Below the pieces are notes generated by a model. The model did no database searches, had not been told where the DNA came from, and was given only the letters and a program-made list of their open reading frames with translations. The translations under genes were made by a program, and so were the position numbers. From contig NZ_CP016279.1 of NCBI RefSeq assembly GCF_001542625.1, positions 2,914,001 through 2,978,000 on the forward strand: 64,000 nt of DNA, read 5' to 3'. Each line of letters begins with the position of its first letter. Within the stretch, counting starts at the first letter, position 1. The DNA comes from Streptomyces griseochromogenes. GTDB lineage: Bacteria; Actinomycetota; Actinomycetes; Streptomycetales; Streptomycetaceae. This document shows positions 48,511-57,245 of the stretch, in pieces.

Positions 48511-50223
48511 ATGGCTCCTCTCCTCCGGTTGAATGCCTCTGTGGCACAGGACTTGGGCTTCGACGAGGACGACCTGCGGGCGCTGGCCGGGCCACGCTCC
48601 TTCGGGCGGGGTCAGAATTATCCGGCCGCGGTGACCGCGGTGGAGGTCGGCGACGGCTGGATCACGGCCACCGTCCACGGGACGGACGCCTACCAGGTGG
48701 AGTTGGCCCTGGACGGGCCCGACGGCGTTGCCGGGGAGTGCGACTGCCCGTACGGCATGGAGGGCAACTTCTGCAAGCACCTGGTCGCCCTGGGCCTGAC
48801 CGTGCTCGCCGAGCCGGAAGCGGTGCCGAGGCAGCGTGGCCGGGCCAGGACTCGTGCCCAGGAGCTGGATGCGTGGCTGGCTGCGCTCTCCAGGGACGAG
48901 CTGCTCGCCCTGGTACGGGAACAGGTGGCTGGGGACCGGCAGTTGGCGCGTCGGCTGGAGCTGCGGGCGGCGAGCGCCAGGGGGGACCTGGCCGAGGTCC
49001 GTGCCCGCATCCGGGAACTCCTCGACACCGCCCCCTTCGCACGGTATGGATACGTCGAGTACGCCGATACCCACGCCTACGGCGAACAGGCCTCGCAGGC
49101 GGTGTCCGCGATCGCCGCGCTGACCGCCGCCGGGCGGGCCGCGGACGCGATCTCACTGTCCCGGGAGGCGATGCGGCTCCTCAGTGATGCCCAGGACGCG
49201 ATCGACGACTCCGACGGTCATCTGGGTCGAATCGGTGCTGCGCTTGCCGAAGCCCACCTCGGGGCGTGCCGCGCAGCACGCCCCGACTCGGACGAGACCG
49301 CGCGGTGGCTGGTCGGCCATCTGCTCAGTGACCTGGACGATCTCACCGGCATCGATCCCCTCGACTACGAGGATGTCCTTGGCGCGCAAGGGATGCTCAG
49401 GGTAAGGGAGTTGACGGCTGCCGCCTGGCGCCGCAACCGCACCGGCTGGGGGGAGAAGTATTTGATGGAGCGGCTGGCCAAGGCGGAAGGGGACGTGGAC
49501 GGATGGGTCGCCGTGCACGCGGCCGTCCTCGCTCCGGATGGCAGCACTCACCTGAGCGTCGCCCGCGAACTGGACACCGTCGGCCGCGCGGACGAGGCCC
49601 TGCGGTGGGCGGAGCGTGGCATTGAGGAAACACCCGACGACGTCACCTCCGACATCGCCCTGATCGACTACCTCTGCGACCGCTACACCCGCGCCGACCG
49701 GCTCCTCGACGCCGTCGCCCTGCGCCGCGCCCAGTTCGCCGCCCGCCGTTCCCTGGCCGCGTACCAGCAGTTGCGTACGGCGGCACGAGCGGCCGGCTGC
49801 TGGCAGGCCGAGCGGGAGCAGGCGCTCGTGCCGCTGCGCGCCGACGCCGGGCAGCGGCAGCAGTCCTGGTACGGCGGCCCGGTCCTGGTCGACGCCCTGC
49901 TCGACGACGGGGACGTCGACGCTGCCTGGCGGGCCGCGGCTGAAACGCGTGCGCACGACCGGCAGTGGCTCGCCCTCGCCGACCGGGCCCGCGCCGTGCG
50001 TCCTGCCGACGCGCTCGGGGTCTACCTGCGGCTGGCCGGACCGCTCATGAAACAGACGGGCAACGCCGTCTACGAGCAGCTGACCGGTCTGCTGCTGAGC
50101 ATGCGCGACTGCCACCACCGCCTGGGCACCGAGGACGAGTTCACCGCGTACCTCGCCGCTCTGCGCGCCGGCCAGAAGCGCAAGCGGAACCTGATGCGGC
50201 TCCTCGACCAGCACGGCCTGTGA
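48511..50223 (+). CDS. SWIM zinc-finger protein
   Basis: This 570-aa protein contains a SWIM motif, CDCPYGMEGNFCKH, near residue 77 (CxCx(n)CxH), after an N-terminal region found in this family (FGRGQNYPAAVTAVEV). The remaining part is a long array of helical TPR-like repeats (GRADEALRWAERGIEE). SWIM domains bind zinc and may contact DNA or proteins; the function here is unknown. The start is close behind the rsgA fragment, with GCGGAGG almost touching the ATG. Its stop overlaps the GTG of a micro-ORF. Confidence 0.85.
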   Translation: MAPLLRLNASVAQDLGFDEDDLRALAGPRSFGRGQNYPAAVTAVEVGDGWITATVHGTDAYQVELALDGPDGVAGECDCPYGMEGNFCKHLVALGLTVLAEPEAVPRQRGRARTRAQELDAWLAALSRDELLALVREQVAGDRQLARRLELRAASARGDLAEVRARIRELLDTAPFARYGYVEYADTHAYGEQASQAVSAIAALTAAGRAADAISLSREAMRLLSDAQDAIDDSDGHLGRIGAALAEAHLGACRAARPDSDETARWLVGHLLSDLDDLTGIDPLDYEDVLGAQGMLRVRELTAAAWRRNRTGWGEKYLMERLAKAEGDVDGWVAVHAAVLAPDGSTHLSVARELDTVGRADEALRWAERGIEETPDDVTSDIALIDYLCDRYTRADRLLDAVALRRAQFAARRSLAAYQQLRTAARAAGCWQAEREQALVPLRADAGQRQQSWYGGPVLVDALLDDGDVDAAWRAAAETRAHDRQWLALADRARAVRPADALGVYLRLAGPLMKQTGNAVYEQLTGLLLSMRDCHHRLGTEDEFTAYLAALRAGQKRKRNLMRLLDQHGL

Positions 50224-50279
50224 CGGGCACTGCCTGTATCCGGAAGTTCATCCACTCCATCTCCGTGGTCTCCGGCTGA
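50220..50279 (+). CDS. Micro-ORF A (19 aa), IRKFIHS peptide
   Basis: GTG overlaps the SWIM stop (GTGA). The peptide ends CIRKFIHSISVVSG and matches micro-ORF B at 52842-52913 in 12 of the last 13 positions of that block. DNA differences between copies are mainly silent or conservative, hinting at selection on the peptide or a recent duplication. Confidence 0.45.
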   Translation: MTGTACIRKFIHSISVVSG

Positions 50280-50336
50280 CCTTCCTGCCTCCTGCGCGCT
50301 GTGAACGCGGCACTGGCTGCCGCGCCGTCGTGACCA

Positions 50337-52508
50337 TCAGGTGGCGGTGACGACCAGCGCGGCCCGGTCGTCGAGGGCGGCATCGCCTGCGAACGTGGTG
50401 ACTGCGGCGGTGATGGACTCGATGAGGGTGGCGGCGGTGGGCGTCGTGGTCCGGTCGGCGACGAGCGCGTCGGCCAAGCGGTCCTCGCCGAAGAATTCGC
50501 CGTCGGTGGAACGAGCCTCGGTGATGCCGTCGGTGACCAGGACCAGGCTGTCGCCGGGGCGCAGGCCGATGTCGAACGGGCAGAAGCCGGGGTCGGGACG
50601 GATGCCCAACAGCAGGCCTGGTTGCGTGAGTTCTTCGACCGTACCGTCGGCTCGGCGCACGAGGGGCGGTACATGGCCTGCTCGAATCAGGTTGAGCGCG
50701 AGGTGAGACGCGGAGTACCGCAGCTCGCCGTAGACGAGTGAAACGAACTGGTCCTCATCGGCGGTGCCTGCCGTCAACGCGTCGTTGATGGCGGCGACCA
50801 CCGCCGCCGGGTCGTTCAGGAGGCGGGCGGCGGCGCGTGCGGTGTGGCGGACCATTCCGGTGGTGGTGGCCGCCAGCGCGCCGCGCCCCGACACATCGCC
50901 GATCATGAACGCCCAGCGGTCGCCGGACAGCGGGAAGACGTCGTAGAAGTCGCCGCCGACGTCGAGTCCTTCACCGGCCGGATGGTACGAGGCGGCCAAG
51001 GTTGCGCCGGGAATCCTGGGCAACTCGGGAGGCATCAGACCTGCCTGCAGATCGTGGGCCAGCCGGACGCGGTCGGTGAACTGGTGGGCGTTGTCGGCAC
51101 TCGAAGCGGCCCGGCGGGCGAGCTCCTGGGCCAGGGCGATCGTGTGGCCGTCCAGGGGCAGGGCGGTGGCCAGGAGAGTCAGCGTGCCGAAGGTACGGCC
51201 CCGGGTGGCCAGCGGCACGCACACGTAACCCGTGACGCCGAACTGCGCGCAGGCGCTGCCCGTGTGGGACGTCTCGATGGCGCCGGAAGCCAGCACGCGG
51301 GCGACGGCGGCGTCCACGTCGTCGCACAGCGCGGGGGAGGAGAGGAGCTCTTCCCCCTCCCGGGTCGAGGCGGCGACGGCGATGCGGTGGGTCCGGCCGC
51401 GCTCGACCACATGGACGGCACACAGCGGCGCCAGGGCCGGAACGGTCAGCCTGGCCAGGCACTGCAGGCTCTCCGAATAGTGTGTCTCGCCCGTGATGGC
51501 GGTGCTCGCTTCCAGCAGGAAGGCCAGATCCTCACGGACCGCCTTCTCCCGCTCCTGGGCGGCGTGCCGCGCCTCCACCGCACAGTGGCGTTCGATGGCC
51601 AGCGCGGCTATGCGTGCGAACGCGACGCTGAGCGTCACATCCCTGTCCGCGGGAGCCTTGGGGGTGCGGTGGTACATCGCGAAGGTGCCCAGCAGCCGGC
51701 CGTCCGCGTCCTGGATCGGCGTGGACCAGCACGCCGCGACCCCGGCCCGCAGCGCCAGGTCGCGGTAGTCCTTCCACAGGGGGTCGGTGGCGATGTCCGT
51801 GACGATCACCGGTTCATGCCGGAAGGCGGCCGTGCCGCACGAGCCGACACCCTCGTCGATGGGCGCCCCGTCGATCGCCTCGTTGTAGAAGTCGGGCAGG
51901 CGCGGGGCGGTGCCGTGCCGCAGGCGCTGGCCGTCGGGATCGACGAGCAGTACCGAGACGATCATGTCCGGGGAGAGCTCTTCGATCGCCGTGGCCATGC
52001 CGTCGAGGATCTCGGCGAGAGGGGCGTCGCGTGCGATCTGCTCCAGCAACACGCGCTGCTGAGAGGCCAGGAGATGCGCGTCGTGGTATGCGGTGGTCTC
52101 GACCGCGATCACCACGACCCCGTCGATCCGGCCGGCCTCGTCCCAGCGGGGCTCGTAGGTGAAGTCGAAGAACCCCTCCCGCTGCCTGCCTGGCTCTCCC
52201 AGCATCAGCCGCCCGTCCCGGGCCCGGTATGCGACGCCGGTGCGGTAGACCTCGTCGAGCCGGTCGAGGACGCCCTGCGGAACCAATTCCGGAATCACCT
52301 CTCCGACCGGCTCGCCGACGCGCCCGCGGTCGCACCCCACGGCCTCGAAGAATGCCGAGTTCGCCACTTCCAGCAGGTGTTTTGGGCCACTGAGCGCGGC
52401 GAAGATCACCGGGGCCTGCCCGAAGAGGTCCGCGTACTCCTCGCTCCGCCGGTCGATGGGGACGGAGCGGGCGATGGCCGAACTGTGGGGATCGAAATAT
52501 ATGGACAT
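50337..52508 (-). CDS. PAS/GAF-domain SpoIIE-type protein phosphatase
   Basis: This 723-aa protein starts at ATG 52508. Domains in order: a PAS fold (YADLFGQAPVIFAALSGPKHLLEVANSAFF, residues ~25-145), a GAF domain (~170-320, GSCGTAAFRHEPVIVTDI), a second GAF-like domain (~345-480), and a SpoIIE/PP2C phosphatase (GGDFYDVFPLSGDRWAFMIGDVSGRG; LVTDGITEARS; DDRAALVV). There is no C-terminal anti-sigma-like ATPase. Such proteins dephosphorylate anti-sigma-factor antagonists in response to ligands or stress. The gene lies alone on the minus strand, flanked by the two IRKFIHS micro-ORF copies. Confidence 0.9.
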   Translation of the reverse strand: MSIYFDPHSSAIARSVPIDRRSEEYADLFGQAPVIFAALSGPKHLLEVANSAFFEAVGCDRGRVGEPVGEVIPELVPQGVLDRLDEVYRTGVAYRARDGRLMLGEPGRQREGFFDFTYEPRWDEAGRIDGVVVIAVETTAYHDAHLLASQQRVLLEQIARDAPLAEILDGMATAIEELSPDMIVSVLLVDPDGQRLRHGTAPRLPDFYNEAIDGAPIDEGVGSCGTAAFRHEPVIVTDIATDPLWKDYRDLALRAGVAACWSTPIQDADGRLLGTFAMYHRTPKAPADRDVTLSVAFARIAALAIERHCAVEARHAAQEREKAVREDLAFLLEASTAITGETHYSESLQCLARLTVPALAPLCAVHVVERGRTHRIAVAASTREGEELLSSPALCDDVDAAVARVLASGAIETSHTGSACAQFGVTGYVCVPLATRGRTFGTLTLLATALPLDGHTIALAQELARRAASSADNAHQFTDRVRLAHDLQAGLMPPELPRIPGATLAASYHPAGEGLDVGGDFYDVFPLSGDRWAFMIGDVSGRGALAATTTGMVRHTARAAARLLNDPAAVVAAINDALTAGTADEDQFVSLVYGELRYSASHLALNLIRAGHVPPLVRRADGTVEELTQPGLLLGIRPDPGFCPFDIGLRPGDSLVLVTDGITEARSTDGEFFGEDRLADALVADRTTTPTAATLIESITAAVTTFAGDAALDDRAALVVTAT

Positions 52509-52841
52509 GACAGGCCGCCCTCTCCTGTCTCCTCCGTCCGCGGACGACGTCGTCTCGCCCCTCCACTCTGACACATGTCTGCGCTGTTTCCAGGCCGCAG
52601 CCGGGCCGGTCACGGCGGCGCTTCATGATCGGGGGGCCTGACGGCTCGACCTCCAGGAGGGCCGGCGGCGCATGGGGTGCCGAGCCCGTCGTCCACCGCA
52701 GGCGGCCTGGTCGTCTCCCTGGAGGAACGACGGGGGAAATTCTGTGGTGCCGCAGAGCGAGCCCCTCTAGGGTGGGGCTTGCTCCTCGCGGTGGCCGTCG
52801 GCTGCCGCGGTCAGTCGTGTGGAGAACGGGAGGTGTGACCG
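52509..52841. other. Divergent intergenic region
   Basis: About 330 bp upstream of the phosphatase gene and of the rsgA leader. TAGGGT near 52769 could be a -10 element for the + strand. Nothing else recognised. Confidence 0.45.
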
Positions 52842-52913
52842 ATGGCTGTCTCTGTGATGGGCGCTGCCCGCATCCGCAAGTTCATCCATTCCACCTCCGT
52901 GGTCTCCGGCTGA
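52842..52913 (+). CDS. Micro-ORF B (23 aa) upstream of rsgA
   Basis: ATG 52842 has a strong CGGGAGGT 8 nt upstream. The peptide is MAVSVMGAARIRKFIHS followed by TSVVSG, with the C-terminal part shared with micro-ORF A. It ends 62 bp before the rsgA start and could act as a leader controlling rsgA. Confidence 0.5.
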   Translation: MAVSVMGAARIRKFIHSTSVVSG

Positions 52914-52975
52914 CCTCACTCTTCTCCCGCGCCAGTGAGCGCGGTGCCGGGGCCACCCTTGTGAAGGGTCACCCC

Positions 52976-54091
52976 TTGTCTTTCTCGTCTCTCGTGGGTT
53001 CGTCCTCGCCTTCCTCGCATCCGCTCGTGCCGTACGGCTGGGATGTGGACTGGGAGGCCGAGTTCGCCCCCCACGCCGAGCAGGGCCTCCTGCCCGGCCG
53101 TGTCGTACGGGTCGACCGTGGCCAGTGCGACGTCGTCACCCCGGCCGGAACCGTCCGTGCCGACACCGAGTTCGTCGTCCCACGTGACCCGATGAAGGTC
53201 GTGTGCACGGGGGACTGGGTCGCGGTCGACCCTGAAGGCAGCGACCCGCGGTACGTACGGACGCTGTTGCCTCGCCGTACCGCCTTCGTGCGCTCCACCT
53301 CCTCCAAGCGGTCCGAGGGGCAGATCCTCGCGGCCAACGTCGACCACGCAGTCGTCGCCGTCTCCCTCGCTGTCGAACTCGACCTCGGCCGCGTCGAACG
53401 GTTCCTGGCGCTCGCGTGGGAGTCCGGCGCACAGCCCGTGGTCGTCCTCACCAAGGCCGACCTCGTGCCGGACCCCGTGACGCTGGCCCACCTCGTCCAG
53501 GACGTCGAGACGACCGCGCCCGGTGTACCCGTCCTCACCGTCAGCGCCCTGCACGGCGACGGCCTCGACGTGCTCGTCGCCCTCGTCGGTTCCGGCACGT
53601 CCGTGCTGCTCGGCCAGTCCGGCGCGGGCAAGTCCACTCTCGCCAACGCCCTCGCCGGTGAGGACGTCATGGACGTACAGGCCGCCCGTGACGTGGACGG
53701 CAAGGGCCGGCACACCACGACCACCCGCAATCTGCTGCCCCTGCCCTCCGGGGGTGTACTCATCGACACCCCCGGGCTGCGGGGTGTCGGCCTGTACGAC
53801 GCCGAGAGCGGGGTCGGGCAGGTGTTTTCCGAGATCGAGGACCTGGCCGCTCGGTGCCGCTTCCACGACTGCGCGCACGAGACCGAGCCCGGCTGCGCGG
53901 TCCGCTCCGCGGTGGACAGCGGGGAGCTCCCGGTCCGGCGGCTGGAGAGCTACCGCAAGCTGATGCGGGAGAACCAGTGGATCGTCGCCAAGACCGACGC
54001 CCGCCTCAGGTCCGAACTCAGGAAGGACTGGAAGCGGAAGGGGGCGGAAGGAAAGGCGGCGATGGAGGCCAAACGGGGCCGCTGGGCATAG
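52976..54091 (+). CDS. rsgA: Ribosome small-subunit-dependent GTPase A
   Basis: This ~371-aa protein starts at TTG 52976 (GAAGG 9 nt upstream); GTG 52961 is possible. An OB-fold N-terminal domain is followed by a circularly permuted GTPase: G4 VVLTKADLV, then G1 LLGQSGAGKSTLANAL and G3 IDTPGLRG, and a C-terminal zinc finger CRFHDCAHETEPGC. RsgA helps mature the 30S subunit. The segment around residue 105 (RSTSSKRSEGQILAANVDH) is duplicated upstream of the SWIM gene. Confidence 0.95.
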   Translation: MSFSSLVGSSSPSSHPLVPYGWDVDWEAEFAPHAEQGLLPGRVVRVDRGQCDVVTPAGTVRADTEFVVPRDPMKVVCTGDWVAVDPEGSDPRYVRTLLPRRTAFVRSTSSKRSEGQILAANVDHAVVAVSLAVELDLGRVERFLALAWESGAQPVVVLTKADLVPDPVTLAHLVQDVETTAPGVPVLTVSALHGDGLDVLVALVGSGTSVLLGQSGAGKSTLANALAGEDVMDVQAARDVDGKGRHTTTTRNLLPLPSGGVLIDTPGLRGVGLYDAESGVGQVFSEIEDLAARCRFHDCAHETEPGCAVRSAVDSGELPVRRLESYRKLMRENQWIVAKTDARLRSELRKDWKRKGAEGKAAMEAKRGRWA

Positions 54092-54395
54092 CAGCCCGGC
54101 AACGCCGACACGCCACATCCCGGCGGGCTGCCCCTGGCACCCGCCGGGGCCGCCCGTGCCGGGGCCGCCCGTGCCGGGGCCGCCCGTGCCGGGGCCGCCC
54201 GTGCCGGGGCCGCCCGTGCCGGGGCCGCCCGTGCCGGGGCCGCCCGTGCCGGGGCCGCTCGTGCCGGGGCCGCTCGTGCCGGGGCCGCTCGTGCCCCCCC
54301 GGCGGCCATGCCAAGGCACGCGGGGCCCTCGTCTGTCCGGCCGATGTGCGGTGGCGGAACCCGTCCCTTTTGTCGGCTGATGTTAGAAATAGACC
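54092..54395. other. Intergenic region with minisatellite
   Basis: Between rsgA and the next phosphatase gene, about half is a 15-bp tandem repeat (54141-54290). The right part should carry the promoter of the SpoIIE-type gene; TTAGAAATAG-like AT-rich sequence precedes its ATG. Confidence 0.5.
54141..54290. repeat. 15-bp tandem repeat, ten units
   Basis: The unit is GTGCCGGGGCCGCCC. Units 2-7 are identical, units 8-10 end GCTC, and the first unit is degenerate. No ORF in it shows coding character. Confidence 0.9.
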
Positions 54396-57176
54396 ATGGA
54401 GAGGCGTTTCGGCCTGTTCAAAGCGCGGGCCGCGTCCGCCCGTGCCGAGGCATTCCCGGCCGGCGAGGGCCGTCGTCTCCCGCCGGGCCTGCGCAGTGTC
54501 GCGGGCCAGGTGTTCGTCCTGCAACTCGTCATCCTGCTGCTGTTCGGCGCGGCGGCCGTGACGGCGCTGGTGCTGCAGTCCCAGCGGGCGAGCCTGGCCG
54601 AGGCCCGGGCACGCTCGCTCGTCGGGGCCGAGGCCTTCGCCAACGCCCCGGGCACGCTGGACGCGATGCGCTCCGCCGACCCCAGCGCGCTCCTCCAGCC
54701 CCGGGCCGAGGCGGCCCGCAGGACGTCGGGGGTCGACTACATCGTCGCGTTCAGCCCGGCCGGCTACCGCTGGACGCACCCCGACCCGCACCTGATCGGC
54801 AAGCGCGTGACCGGCACCTTCGGCGAGGCGCTCGCCGGGCACGCGCACACCTCCACCTTCGCCACACCGCTCGGCCAGGCCGTGGACTCGACCGTCCCGG
54901 TCCTCGACAGCCACGGCAAGGTCGCCGGGCTGGTCTCGGTCGGCATCACGGTCCGCAACGTGAACGCGCGCGTGATGCAGGAACTGCCGCTCCTGCTGGG
55001 CGCCGGCGCCACCGCCCTGCTGCTGGCGACGGCCGGATCGGCGCTGGTCAGCCAACGGCTGCGACGGCAGACCCGCGGCCTGGAACCGGCCGAGCTGCGC
55101 CGCATGTACGACCACCACGACGCCGTGCTGCACGCCGCGCGCGAAGGCGTCCTCATCATCGACGAGGACGGCGGGCTGCTGCTCGCCAACGACGAGGCAC
55201 GGCGCCTGCTCGGCCTGCCCGAACACCCGCACGGGCGGCACATCGCCGGACTCGGCCTCGGACCAGCCCTCACCGGGCTGCTGTCCGGCCTGCGGCCCGT
55301 CACGGATCAGGTGTGCGAGGCCGGTGAGCGGCTGCTGGCGGTGAGCGTACGGCCGACCGAACCCTACGGCGGCCCGGCCGGCAGCGTCGTGACACTGCGG
55401 GACACGACCGAGCTGCGGGCCGTCGCGGGCAAGGCCGCCGTGGCGGAGCACCGGCTGCGCCTGCTGTACGACGCCATGACCAGGATCGGCACCTCCCTCG
55501 ACGTGACCCGTACGGCGGAGGAACTCACCCGGTTCACGGTCCCCAGGTTCGCCGACTACGCCAGCGTCGACCTGGTCGACGCGATCCTCCAGGGCGGCGA
55601 GCCGGTGGGCACCATGATGCGCCGTACGGCCCTCACCGGCATCCACGACGACCATCCGCTGTACCCGGTCGGCACGCTCATCGACGCCGGCGCCGAGACC
55701 CCGCAGGCGATCGGCTTCGGAACCGGCGAGCCCGTGCTCGAAGCCGACCTGCCCGCCCTCACCGGATGGCAGGAACAGGATCCCGTCAGCGCGCGCCAGA
55801 TCCTCGCCCACGGCATCCACTCGCTGATGGTGATCCCGCTGCGCGCCCGCGGCATCCTCATGGGCGTGGCCAGCTTCTGGCGCTCCGAGCGGCCCGAACC
55901 CTTCGAGGAGGAGGACGTGGCGGTCGCCGAGGAACTGGTGGCCCGGGCCGCGCTCGCCGTCGACAACGCCCGCCGCTACACGCGCGAGCACACCACGGCC
56001 GTCACCCTGCAGCGCAGGCTGCTGCCGCGCCGTATGCCCGAGCAGTCCGCCCTCGACGTGGCCCACCGCTATCTCCCCGCCCAGGCCGGGGTGGGCGGGG
56101 ACTGGTTCGACGTCATCCCGCTGCCGGGAGCCCGGGTGGCGCTGGTCGTCGGCGACGTGGTCGGGCACGGGCTGCACGCGGCGGCCACCATGGGCCGGCT
56201 GCGCACCGCCGTGCACAACTTCTCCGCCCTCGACCTGAGCCCCGACGAACTGCTGGCGCGCCTGGACGAGCTGGTCAGCCGCATCGACAGCGACGAGGCG
56301 AGCGAGTCCGGCGCGGGCGTCGCCGGAGCCACCTGCCTGTACGCCCTCTACGATCCCGTCGCCGGGCGGGTCACCGTCGCCGGGGCCGGCCACCCCGGGC
56401 CCGCCCTCGTCCTGCCCGACGGCACCGCCTCCTTCCCCACCGTGCCGGTCTCCCCGCCGCTCGGCCTGGGCGACGGCATGCCGGTGGAGGCGCGCGAACT
56501 AACGCTGCCGGAGGGATCGCTGCTGGTGCTGTACACCGACGGGCTGGTCGAGGACCGCGGCCGGGACATCGACACGGGCCTGGCCCAGCTGCGCGCCGCG
56601 CTGGCCGGCGCGGTGGGCCGTACTCCGGAGGAGACCTGCGCGGACGTGCTCGGCGCGGTGCTGCCGGCCCGCCCCAGCGACGACGTCGCCCTGCTGGTGG
56701 CCCGCACCCGGCTGCTGGACCGCGACCGGATCGCCGAGTGGGACGTGCCCGCCGACCCCGCCGCCGTGGCCCCTGTCCGCGCCGCGTGCGCCCACACCCT
56801 GGAGTCCTGGGGGCTCTCGGAGCTCGGGTACACCACCGAGCTGGTCCTCAGCGAGCTGATCACCAACGCGATCCGCTACGGCTCCCCGCCCGTCCGGGTC
56901 CGGCTGCTGTACGACCGCCACCTGATCTGCGAGGTCTCGGACGGCAGCAGCACCGCACCGCATGTGCGGCGCGCGGCGGACACCGACGAGGGCGGCCGCG
57001 GCCTGTACCTGGTCGCCCGGTTCACCGCCCGCTGGGGCACCCGCTACACGGCCCGCGGCAAGGTCATCTGGGCGGAGCAGGCCCTGCACGAGGACCGGCC
57101 GGAGCGGGCCGGGCAGACGGCCGACGACCTCTTGGACCAGTGGGGCGACGACCAGTGGGACGACTCCGCCGGCTAG
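54396..57176 (+). CDS. Sensor SpoIIE-type phosphatase with C-terminal anti-sigma-like ATPase domain
   Basis: This 926-aa protein has two TM helices (residues ~40-65 and ~200-225) flanking an extracellular CACHE-type sensor (IVAFSPAGYRWTHPDPHLIGK). Then come PAS (GVLIIDEDGGLLLANDEARRLLG), GAF (~350-520), SpoIIE phosphatase (VGGDWFDVIPLPGARVALVVG; VLYTDGLVE; DDVALLVAR) and an HATPase domain (ELVLSELITNAIRYG; EGGRGLYLVARF). This is the complete sensory phosphatase/anti-sigma kinase type abundant in Streptomyces. Its ligand and partner are unknown. Confidence 0.93.
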   Translation: MERRFGLFKARAASARAEAFPAGEGRRLPPGLRSVAGQVFVLQLVILLLFGAAAVTALVLQSQRASLAEARARSLVGAEAFANAPGTLDAMRSADPSALLQPRAEAARRTSGVDYIVAFSPAGYRWTHPDPHLIGKRVTGTFGEALAGHAHTSTFATPLGQAVDSTVPVLDSHGKVAGLVSVGITVRNVNARVMQELPLLLGAGATALLLATAGSALVSQRLRRQTRGLEPAELRRMYDHHDAVLHAAREGVLIIDEDGGLLLANDEARRLLGLPEHPHGRHIAGLGLGPALTGLLSGLRPVTDQVCEAGERLLAVSVRPTEPYGGPAGSVVTLRDTTELRAVAGKAAVAEHRLRLLYDAMTRIGTSLDVTRTAEELTRFTVPRFADYASVDLVDAILQGGEPVGTMMRRTALTGIHDDHPLYPVGTLIDAGAETPQAIGFGTGEPVLEADLPALTGWQEQDPVSARQILAHGIHSLMVIPLRARGILMGVASFWRSERPEPFEEEDVAVAEELVARAALAVDNARRYTREHTTAVTLQRRLLPRRMPEQSALDVAHRYLPAQAGVGGDWFDVIPLPGARVALVVGDVVGHGLHAAATMGRLRTAVHNFSALDLSPDELLARLDELVSRIDSDEASESGAGVAGATCLYALYDPVAGRVTVAGAGHPGPALVLPDGTASFPTVPVSPPLGLGDGMPVEARELTLPEGSLLVLYTDGLVEDRGRDIDTGLAQLRAALAGAVGRTPEETCADVLGAVLPARPSDDVALLVARTRLLDRDRIAEWDVPADPAAVAPVRAACAHTLESWGLSELGYTTELVLSELITNAIRYGSPPVRVRLLYDRHLICEVSDGSSTAPHVRRAADTDEGGRGLYLVARFTARWGTRYTARGKVIWAEQALHEDRPERAGQTADDLLDQWGDDQWDDSAG

Positions 57177-57245
57177 CCGCCGCTCAGCTGCACGTCCGAT
57201 TCCCGCCGGTCCGCCCCGCGGCCGAGCCGCACACTGGAAGACGTG

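Noticed and set aside
54141..54290. CRISPR array or coding VPGPP repeat protein
   Set aside because: Units are contiguous 15-mers without spacers, and the open frames through them have no credible start or flanking coding sequence.
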